From: Glycine soja | Taxonomy: Eukaryota; Streptophyta; Magnoliopsida; Fabales; Fabaceae | DNA length: 64,000 nucleotides | NCBI RefSeq assembly: GCF_004193775.1 | Contig: NC_041008.1 | Span: 6,402,731-6,466,730 of the forward strand | Reading direction: 5' to 3' | Part shown: in pieces, positions 14,801 to 27,099 of the stretch | Numbering within the stretch: position 1 is the first letter of the stretch | Layout: every line of letters starts with the position of its first letter | The notes under the pieces: model-generated | What the model saw: the letters and a program-made list of their open reading frames with translations, nothing else | Databases searched by the model: none | Told to the model about the DNA's origin: nothing | Translations under genes and position numbers: made by a program

Positions 14801-17698
14801 AAAGGAATCAGAAATTTAACCTTCAGCCGCCTAAATGCTAGTATCTGTGCTTTCAGAACATGTAGCTGTTGCTTTGTAAAACTGGTTCGGTGCTGAGGCA
14901 TTTGAGTTGGTGGTCCTTGAGATTTGGCGTGATTTCCTGAACCCCCTTCATTTGTTGGACCTCCAGCCTGAGGAGCAGATTGGTTTAACTGCCTCATGTA
15001 CTGCATTTGAGGAGGTTCTGGACCAGATGATGAAGTTTTTGCATTCAGAGGATGGTCTGCACCGAAGTTTGTGTTGGCAGAAGACTGCTGAGAATGCATA
15101 GAGGGCATACCATTTCCAACTACTACTGGTTGCCTCGGAGGAGCTTGAGACTCTCTGCCACGAACATTGAATTGCTGTGTTGCCATTTCACTGGAGTTAC
15201 CAGCTATACCAGCATTCGTTATTGAGCCAAGATGGCTGGGTGGAGCTGTCTGCCTGGCTTTTGAAGAACCTGACTGCCCAGACATGTCACTGGACGAATT
15301 AGCATGTGCTGAGCTCTCACTTGCAACTGCTGGAGATGTAACCTGCTGCTTTGAAACAGGGACAGGTGATGACTGAGCACCAATGCTGCTCTCATTGACC
15401 TTTGATTGTGAGACCATCCTTGACTGCATCAGTGGAATGAGCTGCGCCATTAAGTGTGCATTTGCAGGATGTGATAAATCAATATTACGTTCACGTGCCC
15501 ATGCCTGCATAGCCTGCAATTGAGCAGAAGCTGCAATCTGAGTGTTTACAACATTTTGGATGCCCTGCTGTGTTTCTGGTGCTTGCATGGGTCTTATCAT
15601 ATTTCCAGGAATTAAATGTCCAATGGTTGGTCCCTGGGTCAAAGGCTTTCCTTCACTCTTCTGATCAGGTGCTATTTGTTGTCCTTGCTCCATTTGCTTG
15701 TCACCACGAGCAACACGCTCAGATGAATTCCTAGAGGATGATCCTTGACCTTGATTTGCTGCCTGCATAGACATAATGTCTTGCATTTTCAAATGTCCCA
15801 TACGCATCTCCTGATCCTTCAGAGATGCAGAGCTTAACATTCCCGTTTTAGTGTGCTGCTGTGACTGAATTCCTAAAGTAGGTCTTTGTTGTGCATGGAG
15901 AGCATATTGAAGGTATGCTTGATGGACAGGATTTAGCGTTTGCTGCTCAATTCCTTGACCCCTTTGGTGGGTATCCTGGTTGGAACCAAGATGCAATTTT
16001 CGAGGCTGCTGAGGCAGTTGCATGGCACTAGGGGATGAGAAATTGTTATTCCCAAATACCCCCTGAATCCCTGCTTGATAAGCTAAAAAAGCTTCATTTC
16101 CTTCTGGCTTTCTAAGCAGTTGCTGTTGAAATGACTGCATATGTACACAGGTTAACACTAATCACTTGGTGAAAAGGATGCACTAAATGCAAAACAAATA
16201 TAGGATCATAAAGAAAAGTTCACTGATATCAAGTATATGAAAATTGTCAAGTACCACAACCTCATTTGGTTTCAGCTTACAACCACATTCACGAATTAAG
16301 ATTTATGCGCAGGGGAGGGGGGGTAATGGTAGGTAAGAAAATTTCATGTAAGCTACTTACAATTTAACAAAATAACTATACAAACATGAAAGAAGAAGCA
16401 AGATGATGATTATGACTTGTGACAAATCCCTAACCACCATTAACACAAAACATGCAGAAAATCAATCATATATTAATGAGCAAAACATAGATGCAAAACT
16501 GACAACCAACAGGAAACAGACGATTTGAAATTAATGACATCACTAAGGAGGTTTCACTACTCATAACAGTAAGTGATAGGGCAACAGAATAAATTAAGGC
16601 TAAGGTTAACAGTATGCAGAAGCTGATGAAACAACCCTTTTAACACTTGCAACTTGAATTTTGCCTGGCTTTATAATCTACATTTAATCAACATGTTTAA
16701 ATTACAGCTACAACAATAGCACCTGAAGGAGAGGGGGGCATAAACAATTAAGGCTATGCAGAAGCTGACAAAACAACACTTTTTACTTTCAATTTGAATT
16801 TTGCTTGGTCGTGTAATCTTACATTTAATCAGCATGTTTAAACTACAATTACAACAGTAGCACCTAAAAGAGGGGGGAGGTAAACCAAAACACGAACCTA
16901 AGGTTATAATACCCAGATGTTTCATAACTCATATTCTAAAAGGAAATCCTAGGAACAAACAGAATAGTTAAGTTTGCAAATAATTAAACGTTCCACCGGA
17001 ACATAAAATAAATGCAAAAAGAGACCAATTAGTTAAAAAATTCAAACGCCACAGCAAGGTTCACATTGCTGCGATGGAAAGGAAACTAGACTGAAAAAAA
17101 CTGACAATGTCAGCAGCACTCAATTGCACCACCCCCCAAGTTCAATGCTCTTTCCAGCACACTCTCCTAAATTAGTAAAACATGCCTTGTTTGACTTCTC
17201 TTGTACACCTCAAAAATTAATTGCACTTGAAATAAACAATCACATACCCGACAAAACCAAGTCAGACAAGTACGAGGTTGTCATACCACCAAACACACAC
17301 ACAAGCACAAAGTCTCACTTCAACACAATTTCCAACATGCACGGAACTCCCAATTCCCAAAACCCCACCAAGTGTCACAACACAAGTCATCAAAACTTCA
17401 AAACCCACAAAAATAACGTCACTATTTAACCCACACACACAACACTATGCACCACCACCACTTGTCAAGGTAACATGTTTTCTACTATATTTAATGGAAT
17501 TCAGCTAAAACCCAAAATCCACACCTGCCTAGAACCTATCTGCTGCTGTTGTTGTTGTTGCTGCTGCTGCATAGAGTCCAACCCCAACTGCGACGCCGAA
17601 GACGACGAAGTCGGCGACGCCGCGGCCGAAGACGTCCCCGTCCGGCCCGCCGGCCCCACTCCGGGGTTCCGGCCGCCGCCTCCGCCACCGGATTGCAT
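5818..17698 (-). CDS. BRM: ATP-dependent chromatin remodeller BRAHMA (SWI/SNF ATPase)
   Basis: This is the catalytic subunit of plant SWI/SNF (BAF-type) nuclear complexes, which use ATP to slide or evict nucleosomes and oppose Polycomb repression. Fourteen coding exons join in frame: 17698-17525, 16134-14821, 14659-13328, 13152-13040, 12800-12713, 12615-12529, 12300-12208, 12122-12039, 11959-11756, 10622-10380, 10302-8755, 8670-8143, 7654-7415, 6450-5818. The product is 2226 aa; Arabidopsis BRM is about 2193. Order: Gly/Ser-rich start with Q10; Q-rich region; QLQ domain (about 462-497, [11 protein letters not shown]); HSA (about 781-855); DEXD ATPase with motif I DEMGLGKT (about 1025), DEAQ (1130-1133) and LLLTGTPLQ; helicase C with HRIGQ (about 1439); SnAC (about 1500-1580); AT-hook [10 protein letters not shown] (about 1630); bromodomain (about 1945-2040); terminus [14 protein letters not shown]. 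All junctions are GT-AG except intron 3 (GC-AG). I see no frameshift or stop. The start is the first in-frame ATG and matches the family N-terminus MQSGG. Very sure. Confidence 0.97.
6451..7414 (-). other. BRM intron 13
   Basis: This 964-nt intron lies between the bromodomain exon (ending GAG, donor GTGAGA) and the last exon (acceptor TTCGCAG). It is AT-rich with no recognisable element. Confidence 0.85.
7655..8142 (-). other. BRM intron 12
   Basis: This 488-nt intron has donor GTATGC and acceptor CAG directly before TGC AAA AAT. The short (+) ORFs over this region and exon 12 are antisense shadows of BRM. Confidence 0.85.
10623..11755 (-). other. BRM intron 9, inside the ATPase domain
   Basis: This 1133-nt intron follows the LTGTPLQ motif (donor GTCTGC) and precedes [10 protein letters not shown] (acceptor CAG). 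It carries an inserted repeat-like element at about 11097-11357. Confidence 0.85.
11097..11357. mobile_element. Possible MITE or retroelement fragment in BRM intron 9
   Basis: One end reads TTTAAATATATCTCTGGTACC. The other, read on the opposite strand, is TTAAAAATAATTTGGTCCC. These imperfect terminal inverted repeats resemble the TTTGGTCCC-ended short elements abundant in legume genomes. The inside has repeated phrases such as AATAACTGTCA and no coding potential. I cannot see a clear target-site duplication, so the boundaries are approximate. Confidence 0.4.
13153..13327 (-). other. BRM intron 3, GC-AG type
   Basis: This 175-nt intron has donor CAG|GCATGC rather than GT. The protein demands this junction: exon 3 ends ...AAARLQ and exon 4 begins GLSEEEV, giving the [14 protein letters not shown] sequence conserved in BRM proteins. 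The nearest downstream GT would add unconserved residues and would not join in that register. The acceptor is TACTAAAG|GGT. Confidence 0.85.
16135..17524 (-). other. BRM intron 1
   Basis: This 1390-nt intron lies between the 174-nt first coding exon (donor CAG|GTGTGG) and exon 2 (acceptor TATGCAG). Long introns near the 5' end of plant genes often carry regulatory elements. Here the only structure seen is a tandem duplication at 16592-16880. Confidence 0.85.
16592..16880. repeat. Tandem duplication, about 142-bp period, in BRM intron 1
   Basis: Two diverged direct copies run from AATTAAGGC (16592 and 16746) to a GAGGGGGG block (about 16732 and 16870). They share ATGCAGAAGCTGA (16614 and 16756), ACATTTAATCA and ACAATAGCACCT-like phrases. 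The copies differ by many substitutions, so the duplication is old. Confidence 0.8.
17540..17569 (-). repeat. Polyglutamine-coding CAG/CAA tract in BRM exon 1
   Basis: Ten glutamine codons follow ATG in the order three CAG, four CAA, three CAG, coding Q10 near the BRM N-terminus. The mixed codons make it less slippery than a pure CAG run. Q-rich N-termini are normal for plant BRM. Confidence 0.95.
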
Positions 17699-18110
17699 GC
17701 AAACTAGCTCACAATTTCAATGACACACACGTGCCAGCGAAGAAATCCCCCAATTCAGATCACTCTCTCACTAAAGACTCCCAAAATAAAATAAATTCAA
17801 TTCAATTTTTGGAAGAAAAAAAAAAAAAAGAGACCCCACAAAATGAAAAAAGAAAACCCTCACATCCCTCCAAAATTCAAGCGAGACACTGAATAAGAGA
17901 ATCTTTTGGTTTCCCACAACGCATCAGCGTCCACCATTGCTTTCTCTCTCTCTAGATGGAACCGATTTTCTCTCTCTAAAGAATCGTAGATCGGAAGGGC
18001 GCGGAGAAGAGAAGGGAGAAACGAAGTTGGTGTTGTTGTCCGAATCGGTGAGTGTGATGATTCCACTATGTGGGTCGCACGCGATTGTGCGTTCTTGGGT
18101 CAAACCCTAA
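17699..18110 (-). promoter_or_regulatory. BRM 5' leader and core promoter region
   Basis: The sequence just upstream of the BRM ATG is GC- and CT-rich compared with its surroundings, including TCTCTCTCTC runs, as in plant 5' leaders. No clear TATA box is seen on the minus strand. A telo-box, AAACCCTAA, sits at 18102-18110 (reading TTAGGGTTT on the BRM strand); this motif is common near start sites of plant growth-related genes. A minus-strand ORF of 68 codons at 17860-18066 would lie in the leader if transcription starts upstream of it. The start site is not known, so the extent is approximate. Confidence 0.6.
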
Positions 18111-18773
18111 CCATTTTTTTTTTCTTTTTTTTATGAAAAAAAAAATGTTTGGCTTTTATTTTATTTTTTTTGTTGAGGGAGAGGTTGGTAGTTGACAGAG
18201 TGAAAGAAGGGTGTGTGCGCCTTTATGCCAAAAACAAGGGATGTAGGGTCGAGTTCCCTGCGGTCACTGATTTACGGAAAGTGTCCATTGAGAGTGCCCT
18301 TGGCTTTTTCTCTAAATTACCAGACAATCCCTCTCTTAACAAAATTCATTTTATAAAATAAAGGTTAAATTATTTTTTTATTTTTCTAATTTTTTGGTCT
18401 TTTAATTTTTTAATTTAATTATCTCATCTAAATTATAAGAAATCACATTTTATAATAATTCAAAATTATTAAGTAATTTTAAATCGTCACAAAAATATAT
18501 ATTTTTTAAAAAAATAAATCAATTTTAAAAATTAAAAGATTAAATTAAATTCAAAAAAATCATAGTGTCTTTTAAAAATTAAGCGTGTTACTTGCACATT
18601 GAATATGTGCGTCCTAGTGTCTTTTCCCCATCCAATTCCTTTTGTTATATATAAGCTACAACTAGATGTGTTGGTCATAACAAAAATCATCCCAAACACA
18701 ATGTGGAACCAAATAGAGACTAACTAGTATTTTGACTTCATTTTAATGAATCTAATGAGAAATTAGGCATGCA

Positions 18774-18915
18774 CTAAAGTCGTGTTTGAATTACTGTTAG
18801 AAGTTTGTTAGAGGAAGCAAATATATATACTTTTGAGGAAGTAACTCTAATGTATGTTTTACTCCCAATGTACTTTTGAAAGGATACAAAAACAGTACCT
18901 CAAACATGCGCTAAG
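18774..18915. mobile_element. Short MITE-like element
   Basis: The ends CTAAAGTCGTGTTTGA (left) and CTTAGCGCATGTTTGA (right, opposite strand) are imperfect inverted repeats about 140 bp apart with no coding content. This is typical of small non-autonomous elements. Family and target duplication are unresolved. Confidence 0.35.
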
Positions 18916-20171
18916 GTTATGTTTGGATTAAAATTTAAAAATAATGTTACGAATTCCCATTCACTTAATAGAAAAGGAAAAAAGATTGTTACTTTTGGAC
19001 TTAAAGTACTTTTAGATTCTCCAAACTTTAATTTATACATGTTCTGCGTAGGCGTATAAGTTACCAATCAGACAATGTGTAGGCTTGATACAAATGCTTT
19101 ACAAAAACTGTCATCAAGAGTTAAATAAATGTAGTATAAATTAATATAACAACATGAAATTCATAACAATTCACAAATATTATACACCACATGAACTCAA
19201 ATATAAACAAAATTAATAACTTTTGCGACAGTTAACAAAGATAATTAATATCATTTAATTATACTTATCACATTTTAAAAAAATCCTAAAGTATCTTTAA
19301 TTATAACTTGATATTAAAATAAGAAAAAGTTATTGGAAATAAAATCTTAATTAATTAATGAATATTTTTAAGATAGTATCATTAAATATGGTGAAAGTAG
19401 TAAAAATTTATTTATATTTAACTCCATTTTTTTTCTTATGTTTGAGTTTGAATTAACAAACAAGTTTAACTTAATTAATTGAATAAAATGTGTTATTTTA
19501 TAAATCTCTTAATAGTATTTTCTTATTTTTATAAATAAAATAATGTTTGAATTCAAAGGGAGTATTTAACAAAAGAAAATTTAACCAAATAATAAATAAA
19601 AAGTTTAATAAAATATAATGTCGACTCAATAAGTTAATCCAACCCAACTTAGGTTAGCTTGTTATATGGATTGGATTGTATAACTTAACCTGTTTCTGGC
19701 CGTTTAAATAAGTTAACTTGTTAAATTCAACCCATTTTGATATCTCTTCCCAACTCCATTTTCTCAAGTTATGGAAAACTCCACACTAACTCCTATCTAA
19801 GCAGTTTTTCCAGTTAAAATTAGGTTAAGTTGAATAGATAGATATTCGTAGATTTAGATTTAATTGTCTTACCTAATATTAACTTATTTTCATTATTACG
19901 ATCTTTCTCTCTATTTTTGATATTTTTAAAAGTCTATATTTTAGAAAAATCAACCGTGGAGTTAAGTTGAATGAATTTTAAAACAAACTAGTAATATGTA
20001 GTTTCAAACATAGGTAAAATTTGAAAACATATTTGAAAAAAAGTGTGCATCATTGTTAAGGTTAGGTAAAAATAACAAAAAAAAGTTAAAAACTTAAAAA
20101 TTAATTAAAATTTAAAAATTAGCCAATAGCTAAAAGTTATTAACTTAAAAAAAGACATTTATTAATTACAT

Positions 20172-20489
20172 AAAAGTTTGACTTTAAATACTTTTTTCCT
20201 CCATACAATTTAGTACTTTTTTTCATTTTTGTTGTTGTAATTTTTTTTTTGTTTTAGCCTTTGTAAAATGTGTTGGTTTTGTTTTTAATCCTTAAAGTTT
20301 TTTTAGATAGTGCTTTTTATGGTAAAAAGGTGTTTTAAAAAATGGAAAAAAAATTATCTAAAGTACTTTAAAAATGACAAACAAAACAAACACATTTTAT
20401 AAATACTAAAATAAAAAAATAATTTACAAGGACAAAAATGAAAAAAGTTAAATTACAAGGACAAAAAAATGTTTAAGTCAAAGTTTTGA
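20172..20489. mobile_element. Foldback (MITE-like) element, about 320 bp
   Basis: Two arms of about 150 bp are imperfect reverse complements. The left arm runs AAAAGTTTGACTT..., CATTTTTGTTGTTGTAA, GTTTTAGCCTTTGTAAAATG, TGTTGGTTTTGT. The right arm, read on the other strand, gives CAAAACTTTGACTT..., CATTTTTGTCCTTGTAA, ATTTTAGTATTTATAAAATG, TGTTTGTTTTGT. The right arm also contains a second copy of the TTGTCCTTGTAA unit. There is no coding capacity. Confidence 0.65.
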
Positions 20490-23400
20490 TTTATTACTTG
20501 AGTATGACTTTTGCTCTAGTAAGGATTTTAATTTTATTTTGTAACCAACGCAATTAGGATCTTTTAGTTTTCGAGTAAAATCATGAGATATTTCTATAAG
20601 TCTTAGTCTTTTGTGTTAGTTATAAAATTAATCATTGATCCGGAGCTTAATCATACTTAAAATTTATTATCTCTTTTCAAGAATATATTATGGAGGGATT
20701 AAATCCAATTTTTTTTTACCATTGATATTTTTGGCATTATTTTTAATTTATTTTGTGAGGCTTGAATCAAAATAAGGAAGTATTTAGTTCTACTAGTTTT
20801 AACCCTCCACGTCTTATAGAAAGTAACTTATAAAAAAAGTAATATATAAACTCATTTGACTCATTCTAACTTACCTGACATAAAATTTACAGAGTTTAAC
20901 ATTTTTATCCTAACATAATCTTCAATAAATTATGTATTACAATTTAACTTTGTATACAAAGCTAAAATAAATAAATAAAATACATAGAGTTAGGCAATAC
21001 TTACAATTTCTTGTAGGATTTAAAGAAGACACCAGTGTTGAAAATACGAGACCCCTACTTGTGGTAAGAAATTCCATTTGCTGGTATATTTGTAAATTTA
21101 TACAAATGATGGGTCAATTAATAGTTTGGATCTGTAGTGGAAAAAAAAAGGAGAAGGAAGAGAAGTAAAGGAATACACTCTTTTCCGCAATTCCTCTTGT
21201 CCATTACTCCATCTCAGTTTCAATTTTGTTGTGCCATGTTTTCCTTTGTTATTTTTGGATAAAATGTGTTTTAACTTTCTCAGAATTTGGTTAAAAATGA
21301 TGAAATTTGATGCATTTAGTTCTCGATCTTGTATCTCACTTTGGTTTAATTAGAGGTGAAATTCATCATATTTCAGAAATATAAATTTAAACCACTATTT
21401 AAAAAATATATGAACTAAAACTAAATTTGATTAAGTCTCTAGAGAAAAATATATATGTATTTTATCCTTAATTTTTTTTTTTACGCTTCCCATCAGACAT
21501 TCATTTATCGAAGCTACTCGTCATTTCCATGAAATTAAGTAGATTTTCTATAAAATAAATTAAAATAGATTGAAATTGAATAGTGGTGTTTTAACTTTTA
21601 ATTCTAATCCTTGTCCTGCCCTAGAGACTAGACTACTAGACGTAAGATAGCTTTTTAAAAAGTGGAAAATAGAAAGAGAAAAATATATAAAGAGAATTTA
21701 AGAGAAGATGAATATCATTTTTTGTTGACAGAATGATGAATATAAAATTTCAAAACTCTTTTAAATATAGTTTCTTATTATTTCCTTTTTTCTATAAGTT
21801 TATTTACTTTGACTTGATTATTTATATTGCCAACAACTACTAAATATTTTTCAGTCTTAGGAAATACTGTCAATTTCAAATTTGTCTGGCAAAGAAGAAA
21901 AACTCAACTTATATGGCCTATGGCTATGAATGCTTGAATAGTTTGCATCAGAGAAAAAAAAATCAATATTAATTTTCTTTAAGGAAATGAGGAAAATTAA
22001 AAAAGAGGAGATAACGTCTCAGTTTAAGACAAATAAAGTCTCCAAAGCTTAAAAATGTTTACAGAAATATTTACATTTACCTCACTAAAAAAGTGGAATG
22101 AGAAGAAAAATCATTATAACATTAAAATTTACGAAAAAAAAATTCAACCCGAAAGAGATTATGAAACCATTATAAATTTATAATTTATAACCCTCCTGGT
22201 ATATTGCATTTAATTGACGAAACTGATCCTCGTCGAGTTTAAAAATATAAAGACACATAATAAAGACGCATGATTAATTATGCTTTCCGTTCAGTTTTAT
22301 TATTTCAACATAAAAATTTCACACTGTATCAAATATTATATTTTATTTTTTATATATATGCATATTAAAAATTAAATTAAATTATTTATTATAAATTATT
22401 GTGTTCAAATTTCAAAATACATATTTTCTCTTCTTGCATATACCCACAAACGACGCAGTTGGTTCCTCTCATGAGAATCAATTGCTCTTCACTCAGTTTA
22501 TTCACACTCCCTGATCATAAAATTCCTTTGCAGAGTAGAACCTATTCTATTCTGTTTGCCTGAAAAGGAACTCGAATAATGAGGTCAGTGACATATTTGT
22601 CAAGTTTTCATTCATTTTCATCATTGCTACTTCAGATTGAACTTCGTAATTTGTACCGTTTTATATCCCTGTTCTTGAGCCATTGCTATAATGCAGTATA
22701 TTTTTCTATATCCAGTATATAATATTATAGATAAAGAAAATGTTCACAACTAATGCTGATGCAATGATGTTTTACTAATTAACAAACCTTGATTATCGAC
22801 TTTGAGGAAATAGCTGCATTTTAGAGTTAAGAGAAATGGAAAAAATGCACTTTAGCACATTTCTTATTTTCAAATAATTTTTATGAGAGTCTAGTAAAAA
22901 AAACAGTGAAGTTCATAAGTCTTACATAAATTTTATTTTATAATAGAAAATGTGTTGAAAAACAAATTAATTTTTTTCTTCAAAATAATATTTTTTTTAA
23001 TCTTTCGGTACATCAAAGAAAATAAATCTTAACTAATCTAAAATTTAACTTGAAAATAAATAAAGTCTGACTAAAATTTATTAAAACTAATATTCTTGCA
23101 TGCAAAGTATTTAATATTCCTCTTATCAATGATATTTGTCTTGAAAAATAAATTTGTTAGTGAAAACCAACATTAGGTTTAAGTGCAACTAACTTCGAAT
23201 TTTTTAAACAAATAAATTATTTCAAGATTTGTGAATATAGATAAAGCATGTTTTTTAAAAAAACTCTACTAAAAATAATTAATATTTTTTTACAAATGAT
23301 TAATCATCAACGAAATTACTAAATACTTCAAACTTAACTGCTTATAACATTAAAGAAAGTGTTAGTATAGATGAAACTTTCTATCTTAACGTAACATTTT

Positions 23401-25019
23401 GTAGAACAGAAAAAGCTTTCAATTTCTTGTATCCTAATTTCCGACGAAAGCTATAAGTTTGGTAATTTATCAAGCAAAGACGATTCAGTTCTCTAGTAAA
23501 GAGCTGTTTCATATATATAAGATCCTAAAACAATAAAAGTGGGACTGAAATTGAAGCAGGGAATGGAGGGAAGGCCCTTATTGCAGGAAATAAGGTACTC
23601 ATTTGGGACAGGAATATGGCCAAGTGGGCCAGGAAAAACATCTCTTGATCTTCCTCTCCTCACAAGAAAACCATATATACTTTTTATTTTCTTAAAAGAG
23701 TTTTTCATTTATGCTTAAGTTTTACAAAACATCATTTTGTATATGTTTGAATAGAAGATTTTATAGAAATGCACAAATGAGACCATGTTGTTTAATTTAA
23801 AGTGATCATAATAAGAATTATTCACTATGCATGGCCCCCCACCTAGACTTTTTTTAAAGTTATCACCCAACAAATTAAATAATGTGCAAACTATTTGAAA
23901 GAAACTATAGCTTTAAGTTCAAGTTGAGTTAAAAAGCCAGTTACTCCCACCGACCACAATCTTGAAGAACGGGAGATATTTGCCTATGAAAAAGAAAGAA
24001 AGGAGATATTCAATTCGGCATCAGATACTTGGATGCATATTAATTATAGCATCAACAAATGCGAGGAAATCCCAAGCAAATAATCACATCAAGTTCAAAG
24101 CATTATTGCCTTGGAAAATTTATGTAAGAAGCAGAGAAAAGAATATACATATTCAGTCCCATGTGATCCACTTCCTGAAGATGAAAGTTAAATATATAGT
24201 CATCATATTTATTTATTTATTTCTATAAGTGCAACTTAATTATTTTTTTCTCAATAATTATTGTTAATTAATCAACAAGTCAACAACTTAACATTTAACA
24301 CAGTAGACAAATAACTACCAAAGTACTAGTGTGAGGTTATTTCAACTTAGTTGATTGTCTTAATTAAGTTTAAGTTCTGAGAATGAAAAAAAAAATACAA
24401 ATAAATAATCCTTTCTTTATGCATACTGAGTTACTGACCAAAATTTGACCCTAGCTGACCTGTTTTTTTTTTTTTTTCTTATTTAACCATATTTCAACTG
24501 CATATATATACCAATCACTTATCAAGAAAGGAATTAAAGGGTAAAGTGCATTCCATCAATACTAAGATAAGGAGTTTAAAAAAACATTACTGTTTTTTTA
24601 TTTTTGTATATACATTCCTATCAATAATGAAGCCGGCCACATGCACGTATACTGCTGCAACAATGTCAGATACATGAGAAACTGAAGTTCCTGATGCAGC
24701 TCCCAAGTAAAGAAAGAACAAGTGTACCGTTTCTTTTCAGTGCACAAATAAATAATTTTGAAAAACTATCCAAGACTATTATTGTCGTTATTAAATTCAC
24801 TCTGAATACATTCGAAAAAGATTTATTACAAAAGTTTGAATCTTCCAATGGTAAGGCTAGTGCATGTTTAAATGTTCAGATAATTCATAATGACTAATGA
24901 TAAATTATTTTATAACCATGAGAGAGAGAGGAAGGGAAGGGAGAGGTATAAAATAACATAAACAATGTGATAATGAGAGAGAAAAAAATAGATTTGTACA
25001 AAAGTCAATAATTTTCTAC

Positions 25020-25980
25020 TAATCCTTCGTACGAATTTAATAACATATGAGCTAAGCCTTACGATTCTAATAAAAAATTATGTATTACCAATTAATTTAA
25101 AAGTAATGGTGGAATAAAAAATTAAACATGTGACTTTTATGGTATTAATATAACTCTTTAACCAATTAAGTTAATAGGTTAATTATGTTATAAAATAAAT
25201 AATGTTATACATAATACTAAAAATTTTAATGCATATTTAATGCACACGTAAATTTAAATAATTAATTTTGTGATAATTAATTTTGATATAATTTATACTA
25301 ATTATTTAATTCATATAATTTTTTATAAATAAAAAATATTTACTATTAAAAAATTAATATATTAATAAAATAAAAAATATTTTTGAAAAAAATACTTGCG
25401 GATCGCGTAAGTCTCATACGGATTACCTGATCCGTATGAGTCATACGAATTACGTAATCCATATGATTTATACGAATCACGTAATTCGTACGAGTCATAC
25501 TGGTTACGTACGGATTACATAATTCGTATGAGTCATACGGATTATGTAATCTGTAAGTATTTTTTAATTTTTTTTCAAAAATATATTTTTAAATTTATTA
25601 AGAAAATAATTTTTTAATAATAAATATTTTTTATTTATAAAAAATATACGAATTAAATAATTTGTATGAGTTATATCAAAATTAATTTTCATAAAATTTA
25701 TTATTTAAATTTATATACACATTAAATATACATTAAAAAGTTTAGTATTATATATGACAACATTATTTATTTTATAACATAATTAACATATTAACTGAAC
25801 TAATTAGAGTGTTGTGTAATAACTTGAAAGTCATCCAGTTCAATTCATGTTTGAATCATTAATTTTAAATTAATTCATAACACATATTTTTGAAAAAAAA
25901 ACAAAAAAAAAACTTATAAATTAGACTTATACAAATTAGATAATTCATAAATCTCATACGAATCAACTAATAAAAGAATA
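25020..25980. mobile_element. Large foldback element with tandem palindromic core
   Basis: The left arm (about 25066-25393) and right arm (about 25559-25890) are long imperfect inverted repeats. Matched blocks include AATTAATTTAAAAG, TTATTTATTTTATAACATAATTAA, GCATTAAATATGCATTAAAA-like and TAAATATTTTTTATTTATAAAAAAT. The core (about 25394-25558) is some six tandem, individually palindromic units of 20-28 bp built on TCATACGGATTACGTAATCCGTATGA-like sequence. Degenerate core-type units recur outside the arms (about 25030-25065 and 25922-25972). There is no ORF. The whole could fold into one long hairpin. I cannot name the family. Confidence 0.75.
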
Positions 25981-27099
25981 GTCCAGACAAAGAAGTCCAA
26001 AACTTAGTAAAAAAAGGGTTTTGGGCTATTGGCCCCCTTATAGTTTCATATATGGGCCAGAAGCAAGCTTGAGGAATCACAATTTTTTTGCTAGCCTACC
26101 ACTACGTAAAAGTCACACTTGTCTAACCCCTGTTACGGTGAAGAGAAAATCTGCGTAGCTATTGGAGGTAACTTGGTAACTTTCTATAAACAGGATGGAA
26201 TTTAGAACAAGACATATAATATATATGTTTGGTGTATTCACCATGAATATTCAGAACAAGACACATATTTTGACGTTGTAGATTGTGTGTTTGTATTTTA
26301 GTTTACATGTTTGTAAATAGCAATTACTTACGTTAACTTAGTCCCTAAAATCTATATACTCACTAAATAACTCTTTAATATTACAGAAAAAATTTAGTCT
26401 TTTCATTTATTAAAATATCCTATAGTTACTTAAATGCTCTTTTTTAAAGGTCAAAGTATTCTCAATATTTTGGTGTTAGTTAATTAATGAGAATTGGAGC
26501 CGCTCAAAGCATTAATAATAATGAAAAGAAAGGTATGGAAGAAATAATAAAATTAAGAGAAAAGGCTAACTTGGGAAACGTGGTTTTTGACGTTTAGTTG
26601 TGGGAAAATCTCTGATTCTCTGAGCAGCAAGAGCAGAAGATACAATGATTGATGGGTTTAGTTGACTACAGATGGCGACATTCTTTTCTTAAGAAAGCTG
26701 GCACGCAGTCATATTCTAAGAGTATGGAAAATGCATGGAATCAAGACGAAGAAATCATTTTTATTTTCTAGAATTAATTATCACAGCTCAACTTAATTTG
26801 ACAACTAGATAATTAAAAATGGGTATAGTGAGTATTTAATTTTTTTTTTATGAATTTTAATTATATAAAAATAAATATATATTTCCTGTGCAATGTTGAA
26901 GTTAAAATACTAGTTATAAATAGATATTAAGTTGTATGTCATTAATTAAAAAAATAAAATAAAATTTAATGAATATCTCAATCTTAATAACATTTTTATT
27001 TTATGTATAAAACATGCAAACCATCTAAACACAAAATTAACGTACTATTCTCGCTTCATTATGAATAAATAAACGGATAAAAAATAAGAGAAAATTGTA

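Larger units (their letters stand above)
18111..25019. other. Gene-poor AT-rich intergenic DNA, part 1
   Basis: No gene can be supported here. Two inverted-repeat elements are listed separately. A locally more GC-rich patch at about 22440-22600 and 23530-23690 is discussed as a finding. The ORFs at 18149-18361 and 23962-24228 (+) have no recognisable domain and look like chance ORFs. Confidence 0.65.

Noticed and set aside
18149..18361. 70-codon (+) frame upstream of BRM
   Set aside because: No recognisable domain, no splice context, begins inside a T-rich run; probably promoter DNA of BRM.
23962..24228. 88-codon (+) frame, Lys/Ile-rich
   Set aside because: Composition reflects AT-rich DNA, with no domain or promoter context.
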